Shown piece by piece: positions 25,901-35,742 of a DNA stretch of 64,000 nt. Positions within the stretch are counted from its first letter, which is position 1, and every line of letters begins with the position of its first letter. The notes below the pieces were generated by a model that was not told the DNA's origin, ran no database searches, and saw only the letters and a list, made by a program, of their open reading frames with translations. This DNA is from Labyrinthula sp. Ha (taxonomy: Eukaryota > Sar > Bigyra > Labyrinthulida > Labyrinthulaceae): assembly GCA_015227615.1 (NCBI GenBank), contig JAALGZ010000006.1, forward strand, positions 496,001 through 560,000. The letters run 5' to 3'. The position numbers were made by a program, and so were the translations under genes.

Positions 25901-26316
25901 CTCTAATCTCATTAAAGGGTTGAAAATCAAAATAGAAAATATTTTCCTAAAAAATCTCCAAACATGTGCCTAATTTCTCCATAAATTTCAGCTAACCTTC
26001 CTAAAGAGTTTACATGTTAAGGTTCTCATTCCTTATATTACGATATATTAAGGTCATACTTAGAATCATGTGAAGCCAAACTCTAAAGAATCAACAGTAA
26101 CATATATATAGCAAGATTTAATCAGGAAAACCATTTCAAACAGTGTATTAAATATCCTTTGACGCCTGCGCTTTTTTAATATAGATAAGATGTTTTCGCT
26201 AGCTCACAAAAAAATTATTGTTCTAATGGTAATATTCCGCTATTGCGATACCGATTAATAATGATTGTCTTTAACGTTATAAAATAGCACATTCAGTTAA
26301 ACGAATAAACCACAAT
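16950..26316. other. Gene desert of about 9.4 kb
   Basis: Very AT-rich DNA with stops in all frames at high density. The few frames above 60 codons (for example near 18613-18840, 24166-24381 and 25323-25550) show no family features. I found no tRNA-like fold, no CRISPR-like array and no long tandem repeat. A short CT dinucleotide run lies near 18321-18333. It may be spacer, worn mobile DNA or regulatory sequence. Confidence 0.6.
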
Positions 26317-26407
26317 AGTACCCGATATATATGTACCAAAAAAAAAACAATGAGAGCAATGGATAGAACCACCTCTTAAAGAAGAAGAGTTATTTTGTCC
26401 TTTGTTT
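26317..26407 (+). promoter_or_regulatory. Shared upstream module of metalloprotease copy 3
   Basis: AGTACCCGAT with an ATATGTAC end (26317-26336), ATGGATAGAA, and GAAGAAGAGTTATTTTG ending at 26407, 66 bases before the ATG. Each element has a counterpart in the same order upstream of copy 1. The intervening DNA has diverged, so these blocks look selected; promoter or leader function is inferred. Confidence 0.5.
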
Positions 26408-26473
26408 ATATCTCCTACGAGGTGAAAGTACATGCTCTTCCAAAAAATGGTCATAAAACAATATCAAATACAA

Positions 26474-27756
26474 ATGAACAAAACAGCAGTGATTGACCAA
26501 CCCAAAGTACAAAACATGCAAGAATCAAAGAGCAATACCAACCATATATCTAAATGGTCTCTTCTCTGGGCTTTGGTTATAGTTTCTTCGGTTGGTGGAG
26601 TCATCACAGGTGTTGCTCGAGGTAGTTCATTACATTTCACTGAGCAGGAAGAGATTGACGATGTCTGTTCAAATGTAAGTGCTGGAGAAAGAGTACAGGC
26701 ATCTTCTTCTGATTACATTACATTGATGTTCAATGAAAAACCTACTAAAAATGACTGCAAGATATTTTTGAATGCGGCAGTCAAACTCTCAAGAGCAATA
26801 GGAAAAACTGAAAACACGTACAATAAAAAAGCGGAACAAGATTTGAAACTTGAAGAAGTGTGTGGATTAACCGGGGAAAGTAATATTATTATGTTTAATC
26901 AGGGAGAAATTTTTCAAAATTTGGTAATTTCAGTTGTACTCCAAGCAGTGGATGGAGTTGAAGGAACACTTGGTTTTGTATGTTTAACTGTCTTTTTGAT
27001 CTTTAGGCTGGTCCTTGTATACTCAATAAGAATAATGGAGTACCACTTGGAGGATTGATGTTTTTTGATACGGCTGATACAGCACGTTTGATTGAGTTAG
27101 GAAGATTAGGAGATGTTATTCTTCACGAAATGATGCACGTTCTTGGATTTGGAACAACATGGGCTCCATTTAAGGGAATTGATGGAAACTTTTCCTCTAA
27201 TTATACTGTAATTGAAGACAAGGTATTTACGTATGATGAAAAAGGAGATTTAGTTATTCGCCCGGATAATGTGCCCAAGTATACTGGAGTTGAAGGAATT
27301 GCAGAGTTTGAGAAGTTATCTGGAAAAACTGAAAAATATGTTCCGATACAAGGAGCTAAGCTTTATGGAAACGAAGTTTTTTTTAATGTTTCTGCTAAAG
27401 ATGGTCTAGGTAGCTTAGATAATCATATAGATTATGACACGTTTGAAAATGCACTGATGACTTATGGTTTTGATATGTACGGTGGAATAGAAAGTCCATT
27501 GACTGCATTGAGTCTTGGTATGTTAAGAGATATTGGATACACTGTAGATACTTCAGTTGCTGATGAATATATTTTTCCTGCAAAAAGAGAAAAAAAGACT
27601 TTTAGTTTAAGGGGAGATTTTATGGAAATTATTGATTTGTCTAATGATGTTCTTAGAATTGAACCTATGGTGTTAGATATTGATGATCCAAGTAGTTTAG
27701 AACAACTAAGGTCTCGTAAACAATATTCTTTGGAAGAAGTTTTTAGTCTAGTGTAA
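26474..27756 (+). CDS. Membrane-anchored HExxH metalloprotease, copy 3 (leishmanolysin-like)
   Basis: Exons 26474-26977 and 27007-27756 with a 29-nt intron give 417 residues. I chose the ATG at 26474 (MNKTAV) because it aligns with the start of copy 2 (MEKTAV); the frame extends upstream without an aligned start. A signal anchor lies around residues 31-50, followed by the family domain. The zinc motif is HEMMHVLGFG, the candidate third ligand lies in HIDYDTF-ALMT, and the Met-turn-like block is LSLGMLRDIGYTV. It is more diverged from copies 1 and 2 than they are from each other, and ends in TAA. It is probably active on zinc-site grounds. The copia element downstream begins about 0.9 kb after the stop and does not disturb the gene. 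Confidence 0.85.
26978..27006 (+). other. 29-nt spliceosomal intron
   Basis: It begins GTATGT and ends TTTAG, with a T-rich interior. Splicing joins LGF to AGPCI. Unspliced reading would shift the frame. Confidence 0.85.
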
Positions 27757-28614
27757 TAATCATCAACATCTAGAAACTAGTTGTGGTAATATTTAATTAG
27801 ATATGAGTTAACAACTTTTGTTTTTTTTTCTTAACAAGCTACTCAATCAATCAATTACTACTTAAAAGATCTTTTATTTCACAGAGGGCATCTAGATAAA
27901 ACTTAAATTCTTCCGAATAAAGCAATACTGTCTCCTATTGAACATATTTTACTAGCTTCCTATTTTTTTCTACTCGCAGAAGATGTAAGACTGTTATGTA
28001 TTTGTTAGAACTTGAACAGTTTCCAGAAGGCAGTATAGGAATATACTTATAATAAGTTAATAGAGTTGAAGTAAAAAATGATAGTCTATTCTAATAATCG
28101 GATTCATTTCAAGGAAGAGCTTATCTATGAGCTCATACTGAAACTCGGTATTTTCCCTTTATTAGAAAACTAAAGGTTTTAGAAAAGCCGTATATATGCA
28201 CATAATTAGTCAAAGGTCTTAAGATATATTGAAAACAGAAAACCAGAAGCTTCTTCAAGCAACTAAAAATATATATCTTATAAGAAAGTACTTAGCTTCA
28301 AGGGAAAAATACTCAATTTGGTAAACTTAGATAGTCCCTTTTGCATACAACTTTTTTTTACCAATGTATTGTTGGATATCAATCTTAAACTTTATTCTTT
28401 CCTCTATTTCAATTTGTCATTACCTTGGTATTCGAAGTTTAAAGTGAACATTTAAATCGTTGCTTTCTTTGCTTATAGAAAATAATATTTTGCAAAATAT
28501 ATTCTTTTTAAGTTCATTCCATGCCTAGAATATTCATGCGCAGATTGACAAAAAAAAATTTGTTAGCCTCAAAACCCCAATAACCTTAATAGAGAGAAAA
28601 CAGCTTACAAAAAC
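27757..28614. other. Intergenic spacer
   Basis: AT-rich DNA between metalloprotease copy 3 and the target duplication of the copia element. No gene recognised. Confidence 0.6.
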
Positions 28615-28619
28615 ACCAT

Positions 28620-28919
28620 AGTTAGACAAGTAATTGTCCGTATCGTCTATATATGTATGAGGATACGTATATTGAATTAAATAAACTGAAAGAGCTTGAA
28701 AAGAGCCTTAAAATGATATAAGTAACGTTTTCTAACTCCCAGTAGTTGTTGAGATATTAAGGTTTTACGATTTGTTGTTTCCGGTGCTTATGTATTAGTA
28801 AAAATGTATTATGTAAAGTTGCACCAATTGTGCAGTAATGTAATATTGTATTATAACTATGTAAAGTGTAAACAGTCAGTATGGAGAGAGTCGTACACTC
28901 GACTGCTTAGTGTCTGACT
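28620..28919 (-). repeat. 3' LTR of the copia element
   Basis: 300 bp, beginning AGTTAGAC and ending GTCTGACT on the plus strand, which form an 8-bp imperfect inverted repeat. It matches the other LTR over its full length by eye. The ends are AG...CT rather than the usual TG...CA. Confidence 0.95.
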
Positions 28920-28932
28920 CCATGCGGTCTTT

Positions 28933-31900
28933 TTAGATCTTCAAATGCTGCCACTTCATCCTTGAATGAGTCATGTTCCAAAGTTTTTCAAACTCAGCTC
29001 TTGGATTCTGTTTCGTTTGAAGATCAGCAATGTTGAATTCGCGTTTGATGAAAATCACCTTTAGTTTTCCTGAACGAATGAGTCCTTTTAAGAAATGAAT
29101 TGCAACACTCATGTGTTTTTGCTCTGGAGAAACTGTCTTTTCTAAGGTTTTAGTTGAACTAAGTGAATCTGTAAAAATCACTGAAGGTAGCTTGACTTTG
29201 CAATTTAAATCCATGCACAATCCGTAGATTCCTTGCAAATGTTTTGCTGTCTTGTAAATTTCAATCAGCTCAGCTCCGGCAGCAGAGGTAGCAACTGTCC
29301 TTTGTCTTGAACTTCTGCCAGTAATGAGCGATTGACCAAAGTAAATGAAGTTACCACTAACACTTTTTCTGTTAAGTGAGTTAGAGGCCCATTCAGCATC
29401 ACAAAAGGCAAGAAGTGTAATTTCACCATTTGATTGATCTGAGTAAAAAATTCGTTTTTGATGTTTCGTTCTACTAATGTAACCTAATGTGTTGAGAATT
29501 GACTTTACTGCAAAACTTGTCACGTGTTCAGAAAGTTGACTAAGCGCATGTAACGCGTAGAGTAAATCAAATCTTGTAAGTCGTAAGTAAATTAAAGATC
29601 CAAGCAATTCTCTGTACGGAAATTTAATGCTTTTAGCATTGGAATTGTTTTTAACAACCTCAGCGAAAGTAGAAGGTAATGGTGTAAATTTGTCTTTAGT
29701 CTTGAAATCCTTGAAGTTTTCTAAAATTTTCTCAATGTGTTTGGTTTGGTCAATTTGGTAGTCTCCATTGGGTTTTCTTTCAATGTTAACTCCTAAGAAG
29801 TCTGTTTTCTGATCTAGTGTTCCTAGTGTAATTTTGTAAGTTTTCCCAAACTGTTTTGAGAAGTTTGTAATTTCTTGTTTTGTACCGAGCATCAGTACAT
29901 CATCAACGTAAAGTAATGTAATTAAATCTTTCTTGTAGAAGACACACTCGTCAAAGATTGCTTGTTTGAGTCCAAGTTTTTGAATTTTAGCAGAAACATT
30001 GTCAAACCAAAGCTTGGGACTTTCCTTCAGACCGTAAAGTGCTTTCTCAATCTTCATTACTTTAGTCTTGTCATGTTTCAGTTCATGTCCATCAGGGATT
30101 TCACAGTAGAGTGCAGTGCCAGCAGGTAGATCCGCGTACAAGAATGCGGTACTAACATCTAAAGTGTTAAAATGGAACTGTCTTCGAGCTGCAACTGCTA
30201 GTGCAACTGCAAGACTGTTGTAGTCTAAGGTAGGAGAACTGCGGTAAGGTGTAATTTTGAATTTCTGAGATCTTCCATTGTAAACACATCTTGCTTTGAA
30301 ACTACCATTGCGTTTTTGTTTCACAAGCATCGTGCATTTTCCAACGTAAGCATTTTCAGGAAGTTCAGAGCGATTAATCACTTTGAGAACCTTTCGTTCT
30401 TCCAAAGCTTTGAGTTCTTTTTCGACCGCTTTCTTGTAAGATGCTTCGTCTGGGTGACCTCTTGTGTCACGGTAAATGGAAGGTTTCTGATCAATTCTAG
30501 ACTGAATGATCTTCTTCCGTAGCTTTTCTTTCTGACCTTTTGTTTTAGGCTTGATGATGTGTGTTGTTTCTTCAGTTGTGTTCAACGTGAAAGCTGACAT
30601 CCGATTTAGGTCGAATTTCGTTGCATTTCTCCCAGATCGCGTTGTGACTGGTAGACGAGCATTGCTGTTTTCGCTCGTTTGAGGTGTTTCAGGTTTTGTT
30701 ACTTCGGCAGATGGGGTTGGATCATGTGCATCTTGATCCTGATCGAGTTGAACATCTGCTGAAGGGGGATTTTCATCGAAATTATCATCATGCTCAAAAT
30801 CATGATTTTCTTGTTGATTTGCCTTCTGGCCATAACGTACATAGTGTATACCAAAATCTGGACTGAAATCATCGTCATCATCAGATTCAAAATCGTCCTC
30901 AGAAATTGGGTCATTTTCAGTTTTGTCAACAATTTTGATGTCACCAAATGAGAAAGTTGGTGGATTTTGATCGATTTGATCATGTGTTCTTGATTCTTGG
31001 AACCAAACATCGGTTAGTTGAGGGTAAATGCTTTTTCCAGTACTAAGTTTGTAGATGATTGCTGTGTTGAAACTTGAATGTTCCTGTAGTCCAAGAAAGA
31101 GACCAGTGTCTGTTCTTTCTTGAAATTTGTTTGTCTTCGTTCCAGAAGATTTTAACGTAAAACAACAGCAACCAAAGGTTCTAAGTGAAGAAAGGTTTGG
31201 TTCTTGCCCAGTTTCTAGTTTGTAAGGTGACTCACCAAGTGTTTTGTGATGCACTCTGTTCTTGATGTAACTTGCAAATTTGACCGCGTAGATCCAAAAG
31301 GAGTCATCAAGTTTAGACTGTAGTAGGGCGGCTGAAGCCATGACCTTTAAGATGCCAATCGTTCGTTCAGCAACTCCATTGAAAGTTTCGTGTCGATCTC
31401 TAGGGACAAAACGTAAATGAATGCCTTTTGCCGAAATTGAGTTGACAAAGTGTTCTGCCGTAAAGCCAGATTGGCGGTCTGTAACAATCGTTTTTGGTAA
31501 AGTTTTGAGTGTAGAAAGAAGGTAGTAAAGAGCTGCAAGTAAATCTTTCGATTGAAGTGTTCTTAAAGGAGCAACTCTAATTAATTTTGTTTTCAGGTCA
31601 ACTAAAATCAATGCAGCCACAACACCATTGACTGGTTTCATCGAGTGTTTTGGCGGAATGAGTAAGTCCATTGAAAAAGCTTGACCTTTGGAATCAGGAG
31701 AGAGTTTCATCTTGTGAATTAAATTCTTCACTGGGTTGTGTTTAGCTTTTGTCTGAAGACAGACTTGGCAGCTGTTTAGTTTTTGAGAACCCTTAATGAA
31801 ACCAGCATGTTTAAGTTTGTCCTCTGAGAGATGCATCAACCTACGATGCATTAGATTTGGATCAGAGGTTTGTAAAACTGATTTCCCTAGTGGAATGATT

Positions 31901-33375
31901 TCAATGAAGCTTTTCTTTCCAAGTAAAATTATTTTTAATTTGTTTCCTGTTTCTAGTTGTACATTTCTAGAGCGATGGTTGACTTTAACATTCTGTTGCT
32001 CTAGATCGTAGGTACACAAAATGTTGAAATTTGCACTTGGCATGTAAATTGCCTGTACTGTAAAAAACTTAGAAGGAAATTCTTTGAATGCAAATCTGGC
32101 TGTTCCAGTGCTTTGGTAGCTACCAGAATTTTCTGTAAGTGTAAGTTTACCAGGCTTCTGATCCATGTGTGTAAAAAAATCAGCGCTTCTGAAAACGAAA
32201 ACATCGCTGCATGAATCTAGCCCAGCTAAAGAGTTTGAACCTGTGGTACAAAGAGAAGTAGCGAAACTGAAAGGATTAAAATTTTCTTTTGTAGATGTTA
32301 CTGCTACTGTTTTCTTTGTTGGTTTTTTCTTCATCTTGGGAAGTTGTAATGTACGTTCTGGGTTGGTTGAACACACCTTTGCAAAATGATTAGGTTTGCC
32401 ACAGTAAGAACAGGTAGCACCTTTAGCAGCACATTGTTTGCCTTTGTGTGGAAAATCTTCACCGCAATTGAAACACAATGTACCTTTTGAATTAGAAGAA
32501 ACAATTTTCTTTGTAAATGCAACAACTGATGTACTTGGAGCATCAAAAGGGATCAAACCTGAATTGTCATGGTGAAGTACGGCTTGTGTCACTTCACTCA
32601 TGTAATCCTTTAATGGTAGATCTTTTGAATCCAAATTGTTGACAACTGTAAAAATTTTCTGATTGTTGTTTCTTCTGAAGAGAATCTTAGTTTGAAAAAG
32701 TGTAAGTAAATCAGAGTCATTTTGCATCATCTTGATCTGATTAGCCTGTTGTACCAAAGAATCAAAGCGTTTAACGAAGTCTGTAATGGGTTCTGATTCC
32801 TCCCAACAGCTGTAAATCAAGTTTCCAAAGTTAATTCTTTTTCTGGTTTGTGTAGGTAAGAATGTAACAGCCCCGATGCGTCGCAGGATTTTGCAAAAAC
32901 GATGTGGGGTTCGGATTGTTCGTAAGAAAACAACGTCTTTTTTCCAAAGAGAAATGATGTCATCTGAAACTTCATCGTCAATTTCTTCCTCTAGAATGTA
33001 GTTAGATTTTTGAGTAAGCGGATTGTAAGATTCTAACAGCTCATCAATGATGCTGCGATCATGAGATTTAAAAAATTTGCGTAGAGATGTTCCATTAATT
33101 TGTAATTTTAAGGCAAGCAGGTACATCTCAACACCTTGTTTCAGTAGTTCGAATTGGTTTTGATCAGTTTTTGATCGTAAAAGGTTTTCCAATCTTTTTC
33201 GTCCTTTTTTGTAGAATTCTTCGTTAATTGCTTCATTTGTAATTTCTAGCTTCGTAAGTGTTGTAGTTGAAGCAGGAAAGTTTTGTAAATGAGTTTCCCC
33301 TTGGGTCAAGTTGGAGTTTTCACTCCGTGCTGTTCGTTCTTCCACGGGATCACTCTGATTTTCGTTTACTTCCAT
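28933..33375 (-). CDS. Copia gag-pol polyprotein
   Basis: A single frame of 1480 codons from the ATG at 33375, just inside the 5' LTR. In order: a gag-like N-terminal region; a CCHC zinc knuckle (CSYCGKPNHFAKVC, near 32380-32480); a protease region; integrase with an HHCC-type start and a catalytic core around VTDRQSGF and ERTIG (about 31250-31820); reverse transcriptase with LDVSTAFL and YVDD (near 29897-29908); and RNase H at the C-terminus (FCDAEWA, about 28990-29420). Gag and pol in one frame is common in copia elements. The two LTRs and the target duplication frame it exactly. Confidence 0.95.
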   Translation of the reverse strand: MEVNENQSDPVEERTARSENSNLTQGETHLQNFPASTTTLTKLEITNEAINEEFYKKGRKRLENLLRSKTDQNQFELLKQGVEMYLLALKLQINGTSLRKFFKSHDRSIIDELLESYNPLTQKSNYILEEEIDDEVSDDIISLWKKDVVFLRTIRTPHRFCKILRRIGAVTFLPTQTRKRINFGNLIYSCWEESEPITDFVKRFDSLVQQANQIKMMQNDSDLLTLFQTKILFRRNNNQKIFTVVNNLDSKDLPLKDYMSEVTQAVLHHDNSGLIPFDAPSTSVVAFTKKIVSSNSKGTLCFNCGEDFPHKGKQCAAKGATCSYCGKPNHFAKVCSTNPERTLQLPKMKKKPTKKTVAVTSTKENFNPFSFATSLCTTGSNSLAGLDSCSDVFVFRSADFFTHMDQKPGKLTLTENSGSYQSTGTARFAFKEFPSKFFTVQAIYMPSANFNILCTYDLEQQNVKVNHRSRNVQLETGNKLKIILLGKKSFIEIIPLGKSVLQTSDPNLMHRRLMHLSEDKLKHAGFIKGSQKLNSCQVCLQTKAKHNPVKNLIHKMKLSPDSKGQAFSMDLLIPPKHSMKPVNGVVAALILVDLKTKLIRVAPLRTLQSKDLLAALYYLLSTLKTLPKTIVTDRQSGFTAEHFVNSISAKGIHLRFVPRDRHETFNGVAERTIGILKVMASAALLQSKLDDSFWIYAVKFASYIKNRVHHKTLGESPYKLETGQEPNLSSLRTFGCCCFTLKSSGTKTNKFQERTDTGLFLGLQEHSSFNTAIIYKLSTGKSIYPQLTDVWFQESRTHDQIDQNPPTFSFGDIKIVDKTENDPISEDDFESDDDDDFSPDFGIHYVRYGQKANQQENHDFEHDDNFDENPPSADVQLDQDQDAHDPTPSAEVTKPETPQTSENSNARLPVTTRSGRNATKFDLNRMSAFTLNTTEETTHIIKPKTKGQKEKLRKKIIQSRIDQKPSIYRDTRGHPDEASYKKAVEKELKALEERKVLKVINRSELPENAYVGKCTMLVKQKRNGSFKARCVYNGRSQKFKITPYRSSPTLDYNSLAVALAVAARRQFHFNTLDVSTAFLYADLPAGTALYCEIPDGHELKHDKTKVMKIEKALYGLKESPKLWFDNVSAKIQKLGLKQAIFDECVFYKKDLITLLYVDDVLMLGTKQEITNFSKQFGKTYKITLGTLDQKTDFLGVNIERKPNGDYQIDQTKHIEKILENFKDFKTKDKFTPLPSTFAEVVKNNSNAKSIKFPYRELLGSLIYLRLTRFDLLYALHALSQLSEHVTSFAVKSILNTLGYISRTKHQKRIFYSDQSNGEITLLAFCDAEWASNSLNRKSVSGNFIYFGQSLITGRSSRQRTVATSAAGAELIEIYKTAKHLQGIYGLCMDLNCKVKLPSVIFTDSLSSTKTLEKTVSPEQKHMSVAIHFLKGLIRSGKLKVIFIKREFNIADLQTKQNPRAEFEKLWNMTHSRMKWQHLKI

Positions 33376-33383
33376 CGCAACCA

Positions 33384-33683
33384 AGTTAGACAAGTAATTG
33401 TCCGTATCGTCTATATATGTATGAGGATACGTATATTGAATTAAATAAACTGAAAGAGCTTGAAAAGAGCCTTAAAATGATATAAGTAACGTTTTCTAAC
33501 TCCCAGTAGTTGTTGAGATATTAAGGTTTTACGATTTGTTGTTTCCGGTGCTTATGTATTAGTAAAAATGTATTATGTAAAGTTGCACCAATTGTGCAGT
33601 AATGTAATATTGTATTATAACTATGTAAAGTGTAAACAGTCAGTATGGAGAGAGTCGTACACTCGACTGCTTAGTGTCTGACT
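33384..33683 (-). repeat. 5' LTR of the copia element
   Basis: The 300-bp partner of the repeat at 28620-28919. In element orientation it carries the promoter and is followed at once by TGGTTGCGATGG, a likely tRNA primer-binding site of which the gag-pol ATG is almost a part. No tRNA was matched. Confidence 0.9.
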
Positions 33684-33688
33684 ACCAT

Positions 33689-35045
33689 ACCTAAGCGAAT
33701 TTACAGGCTTTTTTTATTTGAATAAATTAACGAAAAATATTACTTACATATTTTGTTTTTGGATTATCATCAGGTATTGTAAAAGGTATTTCTATGTTCT
33801 AACAAATTTGAAAAATTTAGTATTTGGAGGTAGTTTAAGAATACGAAATGAAAAATATCCACAATTTTAGACAAACAATTTCTTATTCTTTGAGTATTAA
33901 CTTAAGAAGAAGTAATAAATATGTGCAGTTGGCATTGGATAAAATAAAAAATTCACATATGTTGAAAATAAGCTGCACTTAGAATAGAGTGTTTTAACAG
34001 GGTTCAGGTTTTAATCATAATTATAGCCGTCTCTGCGCGGATGAACCTGCGGACCGTCACAACAATAGGTTTTGTCACACTTTAAGCAATCAAAGAACTT
34101 CAATGTCCCGTTTATTTGAATAATTATCTGACTTGAAGGATATTTCATATCAACCTTCTGACTTTTCAAAGTCGATTCATTTATCAGATTGTTTCTCTTC
34201 GAGTGAATGGGAAGACTTCGGCAATTGCATATATGTCTTGCATTTCACTCGATCATTTGAAACAAGATTCGTGTTTCATCTTTCTTTAGAAAGTATGCGA
34301 GAACTTAGTACAGAAATATTGCAGATTAACTTATTGTAGCTTTTGTTTATATTATTTTCGTATTTTTCTTGGAAGACTATATTCTCCCTGTTGATTCCAG
34401 GACACAGAAAAGTATAAATAGACTCAAAAAAACCTAATTTTTTTTGTTAAACTTATGTTTTCTAAGATATTTACTCTTTATTCAGGGGAATTGATATAGT
34501 TGGGTATTGTATTGAATAAATTTCAAAGCGATCTAACTTTGGGCAAGGAAATCGACTTCCAGTTGGTTTCTTTGAAAAATTCACAACGTCATCATTCAAG
34601 CACTCAAGGAAAAAGCGCCTTTCACAAATATTTAATGCTTGATTTTGCCTAATTACGAGACCTGTAAGCAAATTTCACAATTAAGATTATTGTACCATCT
34701 TTGCCTTTTTTCAAACTTTTTCCCTTCGTTTAGTACGCTGACAACTATTCTCTTTGGCAAATAAACTCAATCTTTGTTTTTCTGTGTACTTTCTTCTATG
34801 TGGGAATTGAGTGTAATATCATAGTACATATTTTGTATTGAGACGTTCTATCTTTACTTGTCTCTATTGGGCTCCCACCAACTATAACTGTATTCAGTCC
34901 AAAATACTCTCCAATCTTTATACTCTATGGTAATGCCATATCGGATTTTAGTAATGCTCTTTTTAAGCGATCTGATTGGATAAACAAATCCGCAGTTTCG
35001 ATTCGATAAAGTAAAAAAGAAAAGAATTTAGAAGCATTATTCAAG
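33689..35045. other. Intergenic, upstream of CHMP2
   Basis: No gene recognised. A 68-codon frame near 34133-34339 lacks an ATG start and resembles no family. The last few hundred bases presumably hold the promoter of the ESCRT-III gene. Confidence 0.5.
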
Positions 35046-35742
35046 ATGGGTCAGCAGAGTAGTAAAGCACTGAAGAAACAGGTCAGGAAGAACAAGCGTG
35101 AAATCGATAGGGAGATTCGAACCCTTAATAAGGAAATCAAGACGGTAGAAAAGGAACAAGCTCGTCTTAAGGCCAAACTGACTCGAGAGGCAAAAAACGG
35201 AGACTCTGTACATTGCTTTCCCTCAATCTTTACTTTTTCAGGATGCTTTGAGAGCAACGGCGAGGCAGATTGTTCGCACCAACAACCAAGTGAAACAGAT
35301 GAATGGAATGAAAGACCAAATGTTTACTGTGAAGTTGAATCTCTCTTCTATGACATCATCGGAAGCAATGACCAGGGCAATGAAGAACGTAACTAAGATG
35401 ATGGTCAAAATAAACAAACGCCAAAACCCAGGAAAAGTTGCACAAAATGCTGCCAAATTCCAACTTGAGCAGGAGAAGGCGAATATAAACCAAGAGATGA
35501 TTGCTGATGCGATGGAGATAGATGGGGAGGGTGAAGCCGCAGACGCTTTAATCGAGGAAGAAAGTGAGAAGATTATTAACGAAGTTCTTGGTGGCTTAAA
35601 TTCTACACCTGTTTTTGCCCCTGAGCAACCAATGGCTCAACCTGCTCAAAGTCAACCGGTCGCTGCTGGAGGAGCCCCTTCGGCAACTGATGATTCACTA
35701 GCTGATCTTGAGAAAAAACTTAATGATCTGTCAAAGAAGTAA
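35046..35742 (+). CDS. ESCRT-III subunit Vps2/CHMP2
   Basis: Two exons (35046-35207, 35242-35742) with a 34-nt intron give 220 residues, the usual size for CHMP2. The N-terminal half is basic and helical (coiled coil about 10-50), continues with DALRATARQIVRT and KNVTKMMVKIN as in Vps2/CHMP2, then becomes acidic and flexible. The C-terminal LADLEKKLNDLSKK (about 207-220) matches the MIT-interacting motif that recruits the Vps4 ATPase. The family polymerises on membranes to drive endosomal sorting, cytokinesis and repair. The start MGQQSS, with Gly2 and Ser6, could be N-myristoylated, a plausible membrane anchor; that is inference. CHMP2A and CHMP2B types cannot be told apart here. Confidence 0.88.
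35208..35241 (+). other. 34-nt spliceosomal intron in CHMP2
   Basis: It begins GTACATT and ends TTTTTCAG with a strong pyrimidine tract. Removing it joins KNGDS to DALRATARQ, restoring the family's continuous helix; without splicing the first exon runs into unrelated sequence and a stop. Confidence 0.85.

Larger units (their letters stand above)
28620..33683 (-). mobile_element. Copia (Ty1/Pseudoviridae-type) LTR retrotransposon, looks whole
   Basis: A 5064-bp element on the minus strand with a 300-bp LTR at each end and one long gag-pol frame between them. A perfect 5-bp target duplication ACCAT flanks it (28615-28619 and 33684-33688). The LTRs appear identical on reading them side by side, so the insertion is probably recent. 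Integrase precedes reverse transcriptase, which defines copia rather than gypsy. It looks whole. Confidence 0.95.
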
